DNA from: Pseudomonas yamanorum
Lineage (GTDB): Bacteria > Pseudomonadota > Gammaproteobacteria > Pseudomonadales > Pseudomonadaceae
Assembly (NCBI RefSeq): GCF_900105735.1
Contig: NZ_LT629793.1
Location: forward strand, 5,952,001 to 6,016,000
Direction of reading: 5' to 3'
Length of the DNA: 64,000 bases
The position numbers and the translations under genes were made by a program. Within the stretch, counting starts at the first letter, position 1, and each line of letters starts with the position of its first letter. This document shows, piece by piece, positions 31,949 to 43,711 of this stretch. The notes under the pieces are model-generated. The model saw only the letters and a list, made by a program, of their open reading frames with translations. It did not search any database and was not told the DNA's origin.

Positions 31949-33814
31949 TCAGTGTTTTCCGGGCATATCGATACCCAGCTGGTTAACCCGCCGATACAAG
32001 GTTGCCCTGGAAATCCCCAGCGCCTGCGCCGCCGCCAGCGGCTTCCACCGATGCCGGATCAGTGCGTCCAGCACCAACTGCCGCTCTGGGCTGACGCTTT
32101 CCGATGTTTCCACCGCAACCGCGTCACCGCGAACTTCCACCGGCAAATCCGCCAATTGAATCGTCCCGCCATCGCACACCGCACACGCATACGCCAACAC
32201 ATGCCGCAGTTGCCGCACATTCCCCGGCCAGGCATAACCCAGCAGCAACTCCAGCGCCGCTGCCGCGATCCCGACCGCAACACCGCTGTGCCGCGCCTCT
32301 TGCTCCAGAAGCCGATTGATCAACGCCAGTTTGTCCGTGCGCTCGCGCAATGGCGGCACACAGAACCGCGCACAGCCCAACCGGAAATACAAATCCTCGC
32401 GAAAGCTTCCAGCACTCACCAGTGCCGCCAAGTCCCGATGGCTGGCGCAGATCACCTGGATATCCACCGCCCGGGTTTTCGCTCCGCCCAGCGGCGCCAC
32501 TTCACCTTCAGCCATCACCCGCAGCAGTCGCGTCTGCAACGCCAGTGGCATGTCGCCGATCTCGTCGAGAAACAACGTGCCGCCATCGGCCTGCAACAGC
32601 AGCCCGGTCATGCCCTTGCTGGAGGCACCGGTAAACGCCCCGGCCACGTAGCCGAACAGTTCGCTCTCAATCAGGTTTTCCGGGATCGCCGCGCAGTTCA
32701 CCGCCACAAAGGGGCCGTCGCGGCGGGCGCTGCGTTCATGCAACTGGCGGGCAAACACTTCCTTGCCGGCGCCGGTTTCGCCCTGGACCAGCACCGGCAG
32801 GTTGCGGTCCTTGACCCGCACGGCCAGGCGCAAATGCTCTTCCACACGCGGGTCTATCTGACTGGCCAAGGACGTTACCGCCCGCGCCGCTTTACGCCGT
32901 GGCGCGCTGACCCGTACCTGCAAGGCTCCAGGTTCGCCGAGCCAGTGCAACTGCTGCGTCGATTGATCGGTCACGGCGCGCAACGCGTCCAGGTCAAACA
33001 CTTCGCCGATATGCTCCGGCAACTGCCCGAAGCGCACCCTCAGGGCCTGCCGCGCCTTGCTGTTCAAGGCTTGCAGCCGCCCGTCCTGATCCCACGCCAG
33101 CAGCATGTCCGGCTGGCTGTCGACGTAACCCGGCGTGCTGTGGGCCTGCAACACCCAGTGCTGCCGGGCGCTGTGCATGAAAAACGCGTTCTCGATGGCC
33201 CGTGCACTTTGCGCCACCATCTGCCGCACCAGGTGCTGGCTGCGCCGATCATCCGGTGACTTGAGGGCAGAGGCATCCATCACGCCCAGCAGGTTGCCCT
33301 GGGGATCGAAGATCGGTGCGGCAGAGCAGGTCAGGCCAATAAATGCCGCCCGAAAGTGGTCGCGTTTGTGCACGGTGACCGCGGCCTTGCTGGTCAGCAC
33401 CGTGGCCACGCCGCAAGTGCCTTCCTCGGCTTCCGACCAGCAGGTACCGAGGTACAGGCCGGCCTTGCGGCAGTCGTTACGAATGCCGGCGTCCACACGA
33501 TGGTCGATGGTCTGGCCCTGGGCGTCGGTGAGCATCACGCAGTAATCGGCGTGGCGCACCCGGTTGTGAATCTGCCCGACTTCCTCGCTGGCGATGCGCA
33601 TGAACAGTTCGGCGCGTTCGCGGCACTCCTTGAGCAGGGTGCTGGTGAGAATGCGCGGCCCTTGCAGGGAACCGGGGTCGAGGTGGTGCTGCTCCATGGA
33701 GCGGCGCCAGGAGTCAAAAATCAGCGACGGCACCGGCGCCTGGGGCAGGCGGTCGGCGTTGCGAACCACACGGCTGACGCAGTCGACATGGTCCTTGGAG
33801 TTCACGGCGAGCAT
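31949..33814 (-). CDS. acoR: Sigma-54-dependent activator of acetoin catabolism
   Basis: A 621-residue enhancer-binding protein. It has an N-terminal GAF-like sensor region, a PAS-like middle, a AAA+ domain with Walker A GETGAGKE (near 343), the sigma-54 contact loop GAFTGA (near 393) and Walker B GGTLFLDEIGD, and a C-terminal Fis helix-turn-helix ending IDMPGKH. It activates acoABC in response to acetoin. GGAGGC precedes the ATG at 33814. Operators with TGAGAC/GTCTCA arms lie between it and acoA. Its last 180 bases are present again at 27774, beyond the island. Confidence 0.93.
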   Translation of the reverse strand: MLAVNSKDHVDCVSRVVRNADRLPQAPVPSLIFDSWRRSMEQHHLDPGSLQGPRILTSTLLKECRERAELFMRIASEEVGQIHNRVRHADYCVMLTDAQGQTIDHRVDAGIRNDCRKAGLYLGTCWSEAEEGTCGVATVLTSKAAVTVHKRDHFRAAFIGLTCSAAPIFDPQGNLLGVMDASALKSPDDRRSQHLVRQMVAQSARAIENAFFMHSARQHWVLQAHSTPGYVDSQPDMLLAWDQDGRLQALNSKARQALRVRFGQLPEHIGEVFDLDALRAVTDQSTQQLHWLGEPGALQVRVSAPRRKAARAVTSLASQIDPRVEEHLRLAVRVKDRNLPVLVQGETGAGKEVFARQLHERSARRDGPFVAVNCAAIPENLIESELFGYVAGAFTGASSKGMTGLLLQADGGTLFLDEIGDMPLALQTRLLRVMAEGEVAPLGGAKTRAVDIQVICASHRDLAALVSAGSFREDLYFRLGCARFCVPPLRERTDKLALINRLLEQEARHSGVAVGIAAAALELLLGYAWPGNVRQLRHVLAYACAVCDGGTIQLADLPVEVRGDAVAVETSESVSPERQLVLDALIRHRWKPLAAAQALGISRATLYRRVNQLGIDMPGKH

Positions 33815-33907
33815 TGAAGCCTCCGGTTCTCGATCCTTGTTGTTATGCCCGCCATTAAGCGCCCATGGGCCGGGCGGGACAAGGGCGGCCTGACCAACTG
33901 CCCGAGG

Positions 33908-33924
33908 TGAGACGCAACGTCTCA
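33908..33924. promoter_or_regulatory. AcoR operator 1
   Basis: TGAGACG-CAA-CGTCTCA, a 17-base palindrome with 7-bp arms, about 120 bases above the acoA -24/-12 promoter, a normal enhancer distance. It matches 26649 upstream of budC. Confidence 0.75.
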
Positions 33925-33931
33925 TCCCGGC

Positions 33932-33967
33932 TGAGACGCTGCGGGCAGGTTGCAACGGCGCGTCTCA
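33932..33967. promoter_or_regulatory. AcoR operator 2 (widely spaced arms)
   Basis: TGAGACGC at the left and GCGTCTCA at the right, the same half-sites as operator 1 but 20 bases apart. It may be bound as two half-sites next to operator 1. Confidence 0.6.
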
Positions 33968-34045
33968 TTGAACGGGCCACAGTGGCATGCCCGGGACTTC
34001 CGGCAGCTGCTCTGGATCAAGGCTTTCCCAGGTTTTCCAGCGGAT

Positions 34046-34061
34046 TGGCACAGGCCGTGCT
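34046..34061 (+). promoter_or_regulatory. Sigma-54 promoter of acoABC
   Basis: TGGCAC-AGGCCG-TGCT has the GG and GC doublets at the exact 12-base spacing of -24/-12 promoters. It lies 64 bases before acoA and 80-140 bases below the AcoR operators. Confidence 0.8.
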
Positions 34062-34124
34062 GAGTGCCTTGCAGCTGGCCTGATCCAGCCTTTTGTGTGT
34101 CGAGACAACCTGGAGAACAACAAG

Positions 34125-35102
34125 ATGTCCACTCACCTGTCCACCGATCAATTGCTCCATGCCTACACCGTGATGCGCACCATCCGTGATTTCGAAGAAC
34201 GCCTGCATGTGGAATTCGCCACCGGCGAGATTCCCGGTTTCGTGCATTTGTATGCCGGCCAGGAAGCCAGTGCCGCCGGGGTCATGGCCCACCTCAACGA
34301 TGAAGATTGCATCGCCTCCAACCACCGTGGCCACGGCCATTGCATCGCCAAGGGCGTGGATGTGTTCGGCATGATGGCCGAGATCTACGGCAAGAAAACC
34401 GGGGTGTGCGGCGGCAAGGGCGGCTCGATGCACATTGCCGACCAGGAGAAGGGCATGCTCGGCGCCAACGGCATTGTGGGGGCCGGTGCGCCGCTGGCAG
34501 CCGGTGCTGCCCTGGCGGCCAAGCTCAAGGGCAGCGCGGGTGTGGCGGTCGCGTTTTTCGGTGACGGCGGCTCCAACGAGGGCGCGGTGTTTGAAGCCAT
34601 GAACCTGGCCTCGATCATGAACCTGCCGTGCCTGTTCGTGGCCGAGAACAACGGTTACGCCGAAGCCACGGGGTCCGGCTGGTCGGTGGCCTGCAAGGAC
34701 ATTGCCGAGCGCGCCGTGGGCTTTGGCATGCCAGGGGTGATTGTCGACGGCAACGACTTTTTCGCTGTACACGCCGCCCTTGGCGTTGCGGTAGAACGTG
34801 CCCGCAGCGGTAAGGGGCCGACGCTGGTGGAGGTCAAACTGAGCCGTTTCTACGGGCACTTCGAAGGCGATGCGCAAACCTATCGCGGCCCGGACGAGGT
34901 GAAAAACCTGCGGGAAACCGGCGACTGCCTGAGCCTGTTTCGCCAGCGTTGCACCGCCGAAGGCTGGCTCGACGCGGCTCAGTTCGAACGCATCGACACC
35001 GAAGTCGCGCAACTGATCGAAGACGCGGTGCGCCTGGCCAAGTCCGACCCCAAACCCCAGGCCGCCGACCTGCTCAGTGATGTCTACGTCGCCTACCGCT
35101 AA
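34125..35102 (+). CDS. acoA: Acetoin dehydrogenase E1 alpha subunit
   Basis: A 325-residue TPP-dependent E1 alpha subunit. The TPP/Mg motif runs from GDGGSNEG to the terminal AENN (about 140-170). It forms an alpha2beta2 unit with AcoB and cleaves acetoin, passing acetyl to the lipoyl arm of AcoC and releasing acetaldehyde. GGAGA precedes ATG 34125. The upstream sigma-54 promoter and AcoR sites explain its control. Confidence 0.93.
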   Translation: MSTHLSTDQLLHAYTVMRTIRDFEERLHVEFATGEIPGFVHLYAGQEASAAGVMAHLNDEDCIASNHRGHGHCIAKGVDVFGMMAEIYGKKTGVCGGKGGSMHIADQEKGMLGANGIVGAGAPLAAGAALAAKLKGSAGVAVAFFGDGGSNEGAVFEAMNLASIMNLPCLFVAENNGYAEATGSGWSVACKDIAERAVGFGMPGVIVDGNDFFAVHAALGVAVERARSGKGPTLVEVKLSRFYGHFEGDAQTYRGPDEVKNLRETGDCLSLFRQRCTAEGWLDAAQFERIDTEVAQLIEDAVRLAKSDPKPQAADLLSDVYVAYR

Positions 35103-35141
35103 CCGCCACCCACTACAAAAACAATCCGTGGAGAAGTCATC

Positions 35142-36161
35142 ATGGCTAGAAAAATCAGCTATCAGCAGGCAATCAACGAAGCCCTGGCCCAGGAAATGCG
35201 CCGGGACCAGAGCGTGTTCATCATCGGCCAGGACGTGTCCGGCGGTACCGGTTCGCCCGGTGAACAGGACGCCTGGGGCGGGGTACTCGGCGTCACCAAG
35301 GGCCTGTACCCGGAATTCCCCGACCGCGTGCTCGACGCGCCGCTCTCCGAGGTCGGCTATGTAGGCATGGCCGTCGGCGCCGCCACCCGAGGCATGCGCC
35401 CGGTGTGCGAATTGATGTTCGTCGACTTTATCGGCTGCTGCCTCGACCAGCTGCTCAACCAGGCGGCGAAGTTTCGCTACATGTTCGGCGGCAAGACCAC
35501 TACGCCGCTGGTGGTGCGCGCCATGTACGGCGCCGGCCTGCGTGCGGCGGCCCAGCACTCGCAGATGCTCACCTCGATGTGGACCCATATTCCCGGGCTC
35601 AAGGTGGTGTGCCCGGCCACGCCCTATGACGCCAAGGGCATGCTGATCCAGGCGATCCGCGACAACGATCCGGTGATTTTCCTCGAACACAAAATGCTCT
35701 ACAGCCTCCAGGGCGAAGTGCCGGAAGAGCTGTACACCGTGCCGTTCGGCGAAGCCAACTTCGTGCGTGAAGGCAATGACGTAACCCTGGTGACCTACGG
35801 GCGCATGGTGCACATCGCCCTGGAAGCCGCAGCCAACCTGGCGCGCCAAGGCATCGATTGCGAAGTGCTGGACCTGCGCACCACCAGCCCGCTGGACGAA
35901 GACAGCATCCTTGAAAGCGTCGAGAAAACCGGGCGCCTGGTGGTGATCGACGAGTCCAACCCACGTTGTTCGATTGCCACGGACATCAGTGCATTGGTGG
36001 CGCAACGCGCGTTCAGCTTCCTGCGCGCGCCGATCGAAATGGTCACCGCGCCCCATACCCCGGTGCCGTTCTCCGATGCCCTGGAAGACCTGTACATCCC
36101 CAACGCGGCGAAGATCGAAGCTGCGGTGCTGAAGATCGCCGACAAGAGGAATGCCGCATGA
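35142..36161 (+). CDS. acoB: Acetoin dehydrogenase E1 beta subunit
   Basis: A 339-residue E1 beta protein of the pyruvate-dehydrogenase family with N-terminal YQQAINEALAQEM, RVLDAPLSEVGYVGMAVGAA and a C-terminal transketolase domain (VTYGRMVHIALEAA). It lies 39 bases after acoA with a GGAGAAG site and overlaps acoC by 4 bases (ATGA). Confidence 0.93.
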   Translation: MARKISYQQAINEALAQEMRRDQSVFIIGQDVSGGTGSPGEQDAWGGVLGVTKGLYPEFPDRVLDAPLSEVGYVGMAVGAATRGMRPVCELMFVDFIGCCLDQLLNQAAKFRYMFGGKTTTPLVVRAMYGAGLRAAAQHSQMLTSMWTHIPGLKVVCPATPYDAKGMLIQAIRDNDPVIFLEHKMLYSLQGEVPEELYTVPFGEANFVREGNDVTLVTYGRMVHIALEAAANLARQGIDCEVLDLRTTSPLDEDSILESVEKTGRLVVIDESNPRCSIATDISALVAQRAFSFLRAPIEMVTAPHTPVPFSDALEDLYIPNAAKIEAAVLKIADKRNAA

Positions 36162-37255
36162 TCCATACACTGACCATGCCCAAGTGGGGGCTGTCGATGA
36201 CCGAGGGCCGGGTCGATGTCTGGCTCAAGCAGCCGGGCGACCGGGTGGAGAAGGGCGAAGAAGTGCTGGATGTCGAGACCGACAAGATCTCCAGCAGCGT
36301 CGAGGCGCCGTTCAGCGGAGTGCTGCGGCGGGTGTTGGCCCAGAGCGATGAGACCTTGCCGGTGGGGGCATTGCTGGCAATCGTAGTGGAAGGCGAGGCC
36401 AGCGAGGCCGAGATTGATGGGGTAATCGAGGCGTTCCAGGCGGGGTTCGTTTCCAATGCTGCCGAGGCTGAAGCCAGCGGGCCATCGGCACAGAAGGTTG
36501 AAGTGGGCGGGCGCTTGTTGCGCTATCTGGACCTCGGGGAGGGCGGCACACCGCTGGTGCTGATCCATGGCTTTGGCGGCGACCTGAATAACTGGCTGTT
36601 CAATCACCCGGTGCTCGCGGCTGAGCGGCGGGTGATCGCCCTGGATTTGCCGGGGCATGGCGAGTCGGGCAAGTACCTGAAAGACGGCGATCTTGAGGCG
36701 TTGAGTCAGGCGGTATTGGCACTGTTGGATCATCTGAAGATTGACCGGGTACACCTCGCCGGGCATTCCATGGGCGGGCTGGTTTCGCTGAATATTGCGC
36801 GACTGGCGCCGGCGCGTGTGGCGTCATTGACGCTGATCGCCAGTGCTGGATTGGGTACGCAGATCAACGGTGATTACCTGCAAGGTTTTATCGACGCGAG
36901 CAATCGCAATGCACTCAAGCCGCACCTGGTGCAACTGTTCAGTGACCCGGCGCTGGTGACCCGGCAGATGCTGGAAGACATGCTCAAGTTCAAGCGCCTG
37001 GAGGGGGTGGATCAGGCGTTGCGGCAGATCACCGGGGCGTTGTTCAGCGGTGGTCGGCAATTGGTGGATTTGCGCAACGTTGTCGGGCAGCAGCCGAGCC
37101 TGGTGATCTGGGGCAGTGAGGACGCAATCATCCCGGCGAGCCATGCCCAGGGGTTGGAGGCTCAGGTGGAGATACTGCCGGGGCAGGGGCATATGGTGCA
37201 GCTGGAGGCGGCGGAGCGAGTGAATCAGTTGATGCTGGCGTTTCTTCGGACCTGA
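36158..37255 (+). CDS. acoC: Acetoin dehydrogenase E2 (lipoyl / alpha-beta hydrolase)
   Basis: A 365-residue protein with an N-terminal lipoyl domain (lipoyl Lys43 in ETDKISS) joined to an alpha/beta-hydrolase domain (LVLIHGFGGD, nucleophile elbow GHSMGG near 205, C-terminal His in GQGHMVQLE). This unusual architecture, without a CoA-acyltransferase core, is diagnostic of AcoC. It accepts the acetyl group and yields acetyl-CoA. The operon here lacks acoX, acoL and a butanediol dehydrogenase, so E3 must come from elsewhere. Confidence 0.93.
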   Translation: MIHTLTMPKWGLSMTEGRVDVWLKQPGDRVEKGEEVLDVETDKISSSVEAPFSGVLRRVLAQSDETLPVGALLAIVVEGEASEAEIDGVIEAFQAGFVSNAAEAEASGPSAQKVEVGGRLLRYLDLGEGGTPLVLIHGFGGDLNNWLFNHPVLAAERRVIALDLPGHGESGKYLKDGDLEALSQAVLALLDHLKIDRVHLAGHSMGGLVSLNIARLAPARVASLTLIASAGLGTQINGDYLQGFIDASNRNALKPHLVQLFSDPALVTRQMLEDMLKFKRLEGVDQALRQITGALFSGGRQLVDLRNVVGQQPSLVIWGSEDAIIPASHAQGLEAQVEILPGQGHMVQLEAAERVNQLMLAFLRT

Positions 37256-37359
37256 TCGTTCCCACGCTCCGCGTGGGAATGCCGCGCTGGACGCTCCGCG
37301 TCCCGAGGGTGACGCGGAGCGTCACAGGATGCATTCCCACGCAGAGCGTGGGAACGATC
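37254..37359. repeat. GATCGTTCCC-type nested palindromic repeat, copy 3
   Basis: It starts within the acoC stop codon (TGATC) and ends 8 bases before the AraC gene stop. The structure is as at 27661, and it probably acts as the shared 3' end of both convergent genes. Confidence 0.9.
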
Positions 37360-37367
37360 TTCAACAC

Positions 37368-38270
37368 TTACCTCTGGCGTTTCAGAGTCTCGCTGGGCAA
37401 CTCCTGAAACAACGCCCGATAGCTGTTTGAAAACCGCCCCAAATGCCAGAACGACCAATTCATCGCCACTTCCGCCACGGTGGTGTCCACTGACGGCGGG
37501 TTCAACAACTCCCGCCGTGCACTGTTCAACCGGCGCAACCTCAACCATTGCGCCGGGCTCATCCCGGTGTACGTCTTGAACCCCTGCTGCAACTGGCGCA
37601 ACGGCACGCCGGCAATGCGCGCCAGCTCCAGCAGGTTGACGGTTTCATCCGGCACATCCGCCGCCCATTCGCCGACGCGCGCCATGATGATTCGCTCCTC
37701 GGTGCGCCGCTGCAATGAACCCTTGTCCAGGCACACGCAGGCGTTGTCGAGGATGAACAGGCAGTCGTCCAGCAACTGTTGCGTGAGGGCATCACGACTC
37801 GGCGGGTCAAACGTCGCCGACAGCCGCGTCAGCGTGCCGCTGAGCCAGCGGCTGAACAAGGCGTTTTGCAGGGAATTGAGCGGGGCCATGAACAACCCCT
37901 CCAGCTTCGCCACCTCCAAACCGTGGCGCTGGACGAACTGCGGCCCGAACACCACCGCTACTTCGCGGTAGTTTTCCGGGGTGATCCAGGTGTTGCGGCT
38001 TTCGCCATTGAGCACATACAGCGCGTTGTCGCTGCCATCGAAACAGAACGCCAGGGAGCCCGGTGGCGCGTTGAAGTTCTGCTCCACCCGGGTATTCATC
38101 CGCTCTTCGTACACCTCGACACCTTGCAGGTCGAGGTAGCGAATCTGTCCGGCAAAATGCCCCGGGGACATCTGCTGGTACTGCTGCACCCAACCGGGTG
38201 TCGCACTGCATTGAGCGGCCACATCACCGGTGGTGAAGGCCTGTACGCGCAAAGCTGTTGCCTGTGTCAT
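37368..38270 (-). CDS. AraC-family regulator, probably of the polyamine operon
   Basis: A 300-residue protein with an N-terminal cupin-like sensor and a C-terminal AraC domain (LLELARIAGVPLRQLQQGFKTYTGMSPAQWLRLRRL, then VAEVAMNWSFWHLGRFSNSYRALF). It is divergent from a gamma-glutamyl-polyamine synthetase gene (140 bases between starts) and is the likely local regulator. The sequence resembles EutR/FeaR-like amine-responsive regulators. Confidence 0.83.
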   Translation of the reverse strand: MTQATALRVQAFTTGDVAAQCSATPGWVQQYQQMSPGHFAGQIRYLDLQGVEVYEERMNTRVEQNFNAPPGSLAFCFDGSDNALYVLNGESRNTWITPENYREVAVVFGPQFVQRHGLEVAKLEGLFMAPLNSLQNALFSRWLSGTLTRLSATFDPPSRDALTQQLLDDCLFILDNACVCLDKGSLQRRTEERIIMARVGEWAADVPDETVNLLELARIAGVPLRQLQQGFKTYTGMSPAQWLRLRRLNSARRELLNPPSVDTTVAEVAMNWSFWHLGRFSNSYRALFQELPSETLKRQR

Positions 38271-38410
38271 GGGTAACCTGGGCGCACTCTATTGGTGCGT
38301 TGTGGTTGGTGCAAAGTGGATAGATGCCGTCGGACGGCTGGCCCAAGATAGACCTCAATGCGCGGCGAGGGAAGCCCGCGGCGCATCATCCAACCCATGA
38401 CGAGGTCCTT

Positions 38411-39769
38411 ATGAACGCCCCCTTCGATCAGCTGTCCGCCTGGCTGAAAGAACACAAGATTACCGAAGTCGAATGCGTGATCAGTGATTTGACTGGTATC
38501 GCACGCGGCAAGATTTCGCCCACCAACAAGTTCCTGCATGAGCGAGGCATGCGCCTGCCGGAAAGTGTGTTGCTGCAAACGGTAACCGGGGACTTTGTCG
38601 ACGACGACATCTACTACGACCTGCTGGACCCGGCCGACATCGACATGATCTGCCGCCCGGTGTCCAACGCCACCTACGTGGTGCCGTGGGCCATCGAGCC
38701 CACTGCCATCGTGATCCACGACACCTTCGACAAGCAGGGCAACCCCATCGAATTGTCGCCGCGCAACGTGCTGAAAAAGGTCCTGCAGCTGTATACCGAT
38801 CAAGGCTGGCAGCCGATTGTCGCGCCGGAAATGGAGTTCTACCTGACCCAGCGCTGCGAAGACCCGGACCTGCCGCTGAAGACCCCGCTGGGCCGTTCCG
38901 GCCGCGCCGAAAGTGGCCGCCAATCGTTCTCCATCGACGCCGCCAACGAGTTCGATCCGCTGTTCGAAGACGTCTACGACTGGTGCGAAGCCCAGGGCCT
39001 GGACCTCGACACGCTGATCCACGAAGACGGCCCGGCGCAGATGGAAATCAACTTCCGCCACGGCGATGCCCTCGACCTGGCCGACCAGATTACCGTGTTC
39101 AAACGCACCCTGCGGGAGGCGGCGCTCAAGCACAACGTTGCCGCCACCTTCATGGCCAAACCCGTGGCCGACGAGCCCGGCAGCGCCATGCACCTGCACC
39201 AGAGCGTGGTGGAGATCGCCACCGGCAAGCAGGTGTTTGTCGATGAGCATGGCAACAAGAGCCAACTGTTCCTGAACCACATTGGCGGCTTGCAGAAGTA
39301 CATCCCCAAGCTGCTGCCGATGTTTGCGCCCAACGTGAACTCGTTCCGCCGTTTCCTGCCGGACACCTCGGCACCGGTCAACGTGGAGTGGGGCGAAGAA
39401 AACCGCACCGTCGGCCTGCGCGTACCGAGCTCCAGCCCCGACGCCATGCGCGTGGAAAACCGCCTGCCGGGTGCCGACGCCAACCCGTACCTGGCCATCG
39501 CCGCCAGCCTGCTTTGCGGCTACCTCGGCATGATCGAAAAGGTCGAGCCCAGCGCCCCGGTGGAAGGCCGTGCCTACGAACGCCGCAACCTGCGCCTGCC
39601 GATCACCATCGAAGACGCCCTGGCGCGCATGGAAGAGTGCGACACCGTCAAGCAGTACCTGGGGGGCAAGTTTGTGCGCGGCTACGTCGCGGTCAAGCGC
39701 GCCGAACACGAGAACTTCAAGCGGGTGATCAGCTCCTGGGAACGTGAATTCCTGCTGCTGAGCGTCTGA
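38411..39769 (+). CDS. Gamma-glutamylpolyamine synthetase (glutamine synthetase fold)
   Basis: A 452-residue GS-family enzyme. Its N-terminus (VECVISDLTGIARGKISP) and catalytic block (EMEFYLTQR, HEDGPAQMEINF, SAMHLHQSV, NRLPGADANPYLAIA) match the PuuA/PauA branch, which ligates glutamate to putrescine or related amines with ATP. The neighbours, a putrescine-type binding protein and a PuuB-like oxidase, support this over ordinary glutamine synthetase. ATG 38411 has GAGG upstream. Confidence 0.9.
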   Translation: MNAPFDQLSAWLKEHKITEVECVISDLTGIARGKISPTNKFLHERGMRLPESVLLQTVTGDFVDDDIYYDLLDPADIDMICRPVSNATYVVPWAIEPTAIVIHDTFDKQGNPIELSPRNVLKKVLQLYTDQGWQPIVAPEMEFYLTQRCEDPDLPLKTPLGRSGRAESGRQSFSIDAANEFDPLFEDVYDWCEAQGLDLDTLIHEDGPAQMEINFRHGDALDLADQITVFKRTLREAALKHNVAATFMAKPVADEPGSAMHLHQSVVEIATGKQVFVDEHGNKSQLFLNHIGGLQKYIPKLLPMFAPNVNSFRRFLPDTSAPVNVEWGEENRTVGLRVPSSSPDAMRVENRLPGADANPYLAIAASLLCGYLGMIEKVEPSAPVEGRAYERRNLRLPITIEDALARMEECDTVKQYLGGKFVRGYVAVKRAEHENFKRVISSWEREFLLLSV

Positions 39770-39782
39770 GAAACCACACTAA

Positions 39783-42187
<2,405 letters not shown>

Positions 42188-42245
42188 TTGGTTGAGTACA
42201 TATCCGTTTCTTCGGTAACGGCCGCCTATGGTTCCGCTCTTACAG

Positions 42246-43711
42246 CCATCCCTTTCAAGGTCTGCGTTTAAAAGTCCGTTTAAGGCCATGTTTAAGTACG
42301 TTTATCCGACTTGGCCGCCTTAAGCACCCTAGCTGTTGAGACATGCGCCCGTGCTGCCTTACCTTCCAGCCACTCCTTGGGCTTGGCTACTTTGGGGCCA
42401 CGAGGGCTTTTTGCTACGGACTTAGGTTTGATCATCCTTGCCAGGGCCAGCAATCGCTCTGCCAGCCCTTGCGGAGTCTTTTCAAGAGGGAAATTTTCCG
42501 CAGGCAATGCGATCTGCAAGCCTTGATAATCACTGCGAACATGCACCGCCAAATGGAAAATCGAAACCTGCCAACCCTCTGGCTGCGTTTCGCGGTGCGC
42601 CTGCTCAACGCTACGCTTGAGAACCGACAAAACGTTGTAAGCCAGGACCGCCGAGGCAAAGCCCAATAGCGCGGCTTTCGGGCTGCCAAGGCCTGTAATT
42701 TCACTGTCCAGTACCGACTCAAGGCGCTGAAACATTCCCTCGATACTCCAGCGATGACGGTATAAATCGGCTATCTGCCGGGCACCGATGGTGTCGGGCA
42801 AATTGCTCCAGAACCACATCACCAAATCACCTGAGTCATTCGCCGTTTGCAGGCTCAACTCAACACGTCGCCAGCGGCGGCCACCCTTCACTTCGATGAT
42901 TTGTTCGCGAACGGTTCCGCTATCGACCGTCCCTGAGTCTTGCCACTCACTTTCCTGGACCAGGCGTGGATGCTTACTGGGTTGGCGAACGATGAACGAA
43001 GCCCCCGTGTCCTCGCAGGCTTGCAGGATGGGCAGCGTGCAATAGAGCCGGTCAGCCATCCACAACTGGCCCGCGCATGCGCGGGCCAGCAGCGGTAAAA
43101 CACTGACTCGCTCACTGGCGTAGGCATCTTCCCACGGCTGAAGATCAACGACTAAATCCAGATCCGGATCGTAGGCAACTACTGAAAATCCTGGGCGCGC
43201 TGCGCCGCGCTCATTGCGCAGAGCGCCTAGACGTTTTTCAGTGGCCGGCAAGTGGTTGCCATCCACAATACGCAACTGCCAGCCGGGCAGGATCGATGAA
43301 TGGCCGAGCGTTTCGACGGTTGGTATCAAACGCTCGGCACTGCCCGAAATGAGGGCGCGAAGCAGCTCGGGTTCGGTTCGCTTGATCTTGTCATAGAGTG
43401 CCGAAACACTGACCGAAAGGCCCTCCATCTTGCGCGCCGCCGCGTGCAACGACGGCCTCAAGCCCAATGAAACAAGGGACATCAGCTCAACAACGGTTGA
43501 AAACAAAAGCTCACGTGAGTACTGCCGTTGGCGGTGATCATCGAACACCTTGTCAACCCAAGCGGCATCTACTGCCTGCTCTAATATCAACTTGGTCATG
43601 ACGCTGGCCGGAGCCTGTTTTTCAAACCGTTCTAAAACCTTTTCCCACATAGTTTCGTCGTCCTGACTGGATTGGTTAGGGGATTTTAAACCAAGACCTT
43701 GAAAGGGATGG
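42246..43711 (-). mobile_element. IS4-family insertion sequence (1466 bp)
   Basis: 18-bp perfect terminal inverted repeats (CCATCCCTTTCAAGGTCT) and a 9-bp target duplicate CTCTTACAG (42237-42245 and 43712-43720). The target is the loop and 3' arm of the terminal hairpin CCGCT-CTTAC-AGCGG of the large repeat. It is intact, with one transposase, and differs from the IS at 12516 in ends and protein. Confidence 0.94.
42292..43650 (-). CDS. IS4-family DDE transposase
   Basis: A 452-residue transposase. DDE core: Asp in LRIVDGNHLPAT, Asp in LWMADRLYC, Glu in YRHRWSIEGMFQRLE (IS4 Y-R-E signature). A start at 43650 keeps the gene inside the IS and has AGGACGA upstream; an upstream in-frame ATG lies outside the element. 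Confidence 0.93.
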   Translation of the reverse strand: MWEKVLERFEKQAPASVMTKLILEQAVDAAWVDKVFDDHRQRQYSRELLFSTVVELMSLVSLGLRPSLHAAARKMEGLSVSVSALYDKIKRTEPELLRALISGSAERLIPTVETLGHSSILPGWQLRIVDGNHLPATEKRLGALRNERGAARPGFSVVAYDPDLDLVVDLQPWEDAYASERVSVLPLLARACAGQLWMADRLYCTLPILQACEDTGASFIVRQPSKHPRLVQESEWQDSGTVDSGTVREQIIEVKGGRRWRRVELSLQTANDSGDLVMWFWSNLPDTIGARQIADLYRHRWSIEGMFQRLESVLDSEITGLGSPKAALLGFASAVLAYNVLSVLKRSVEQAHRETQPEGWQVSIFHLAVHVRSDYQGLQIALPAENFPLEKTPQGLAERLLALARMIKPKSVAKSPRGPKVAKPKEWLEGKAARAHVSTARVLKAAKSDKRT

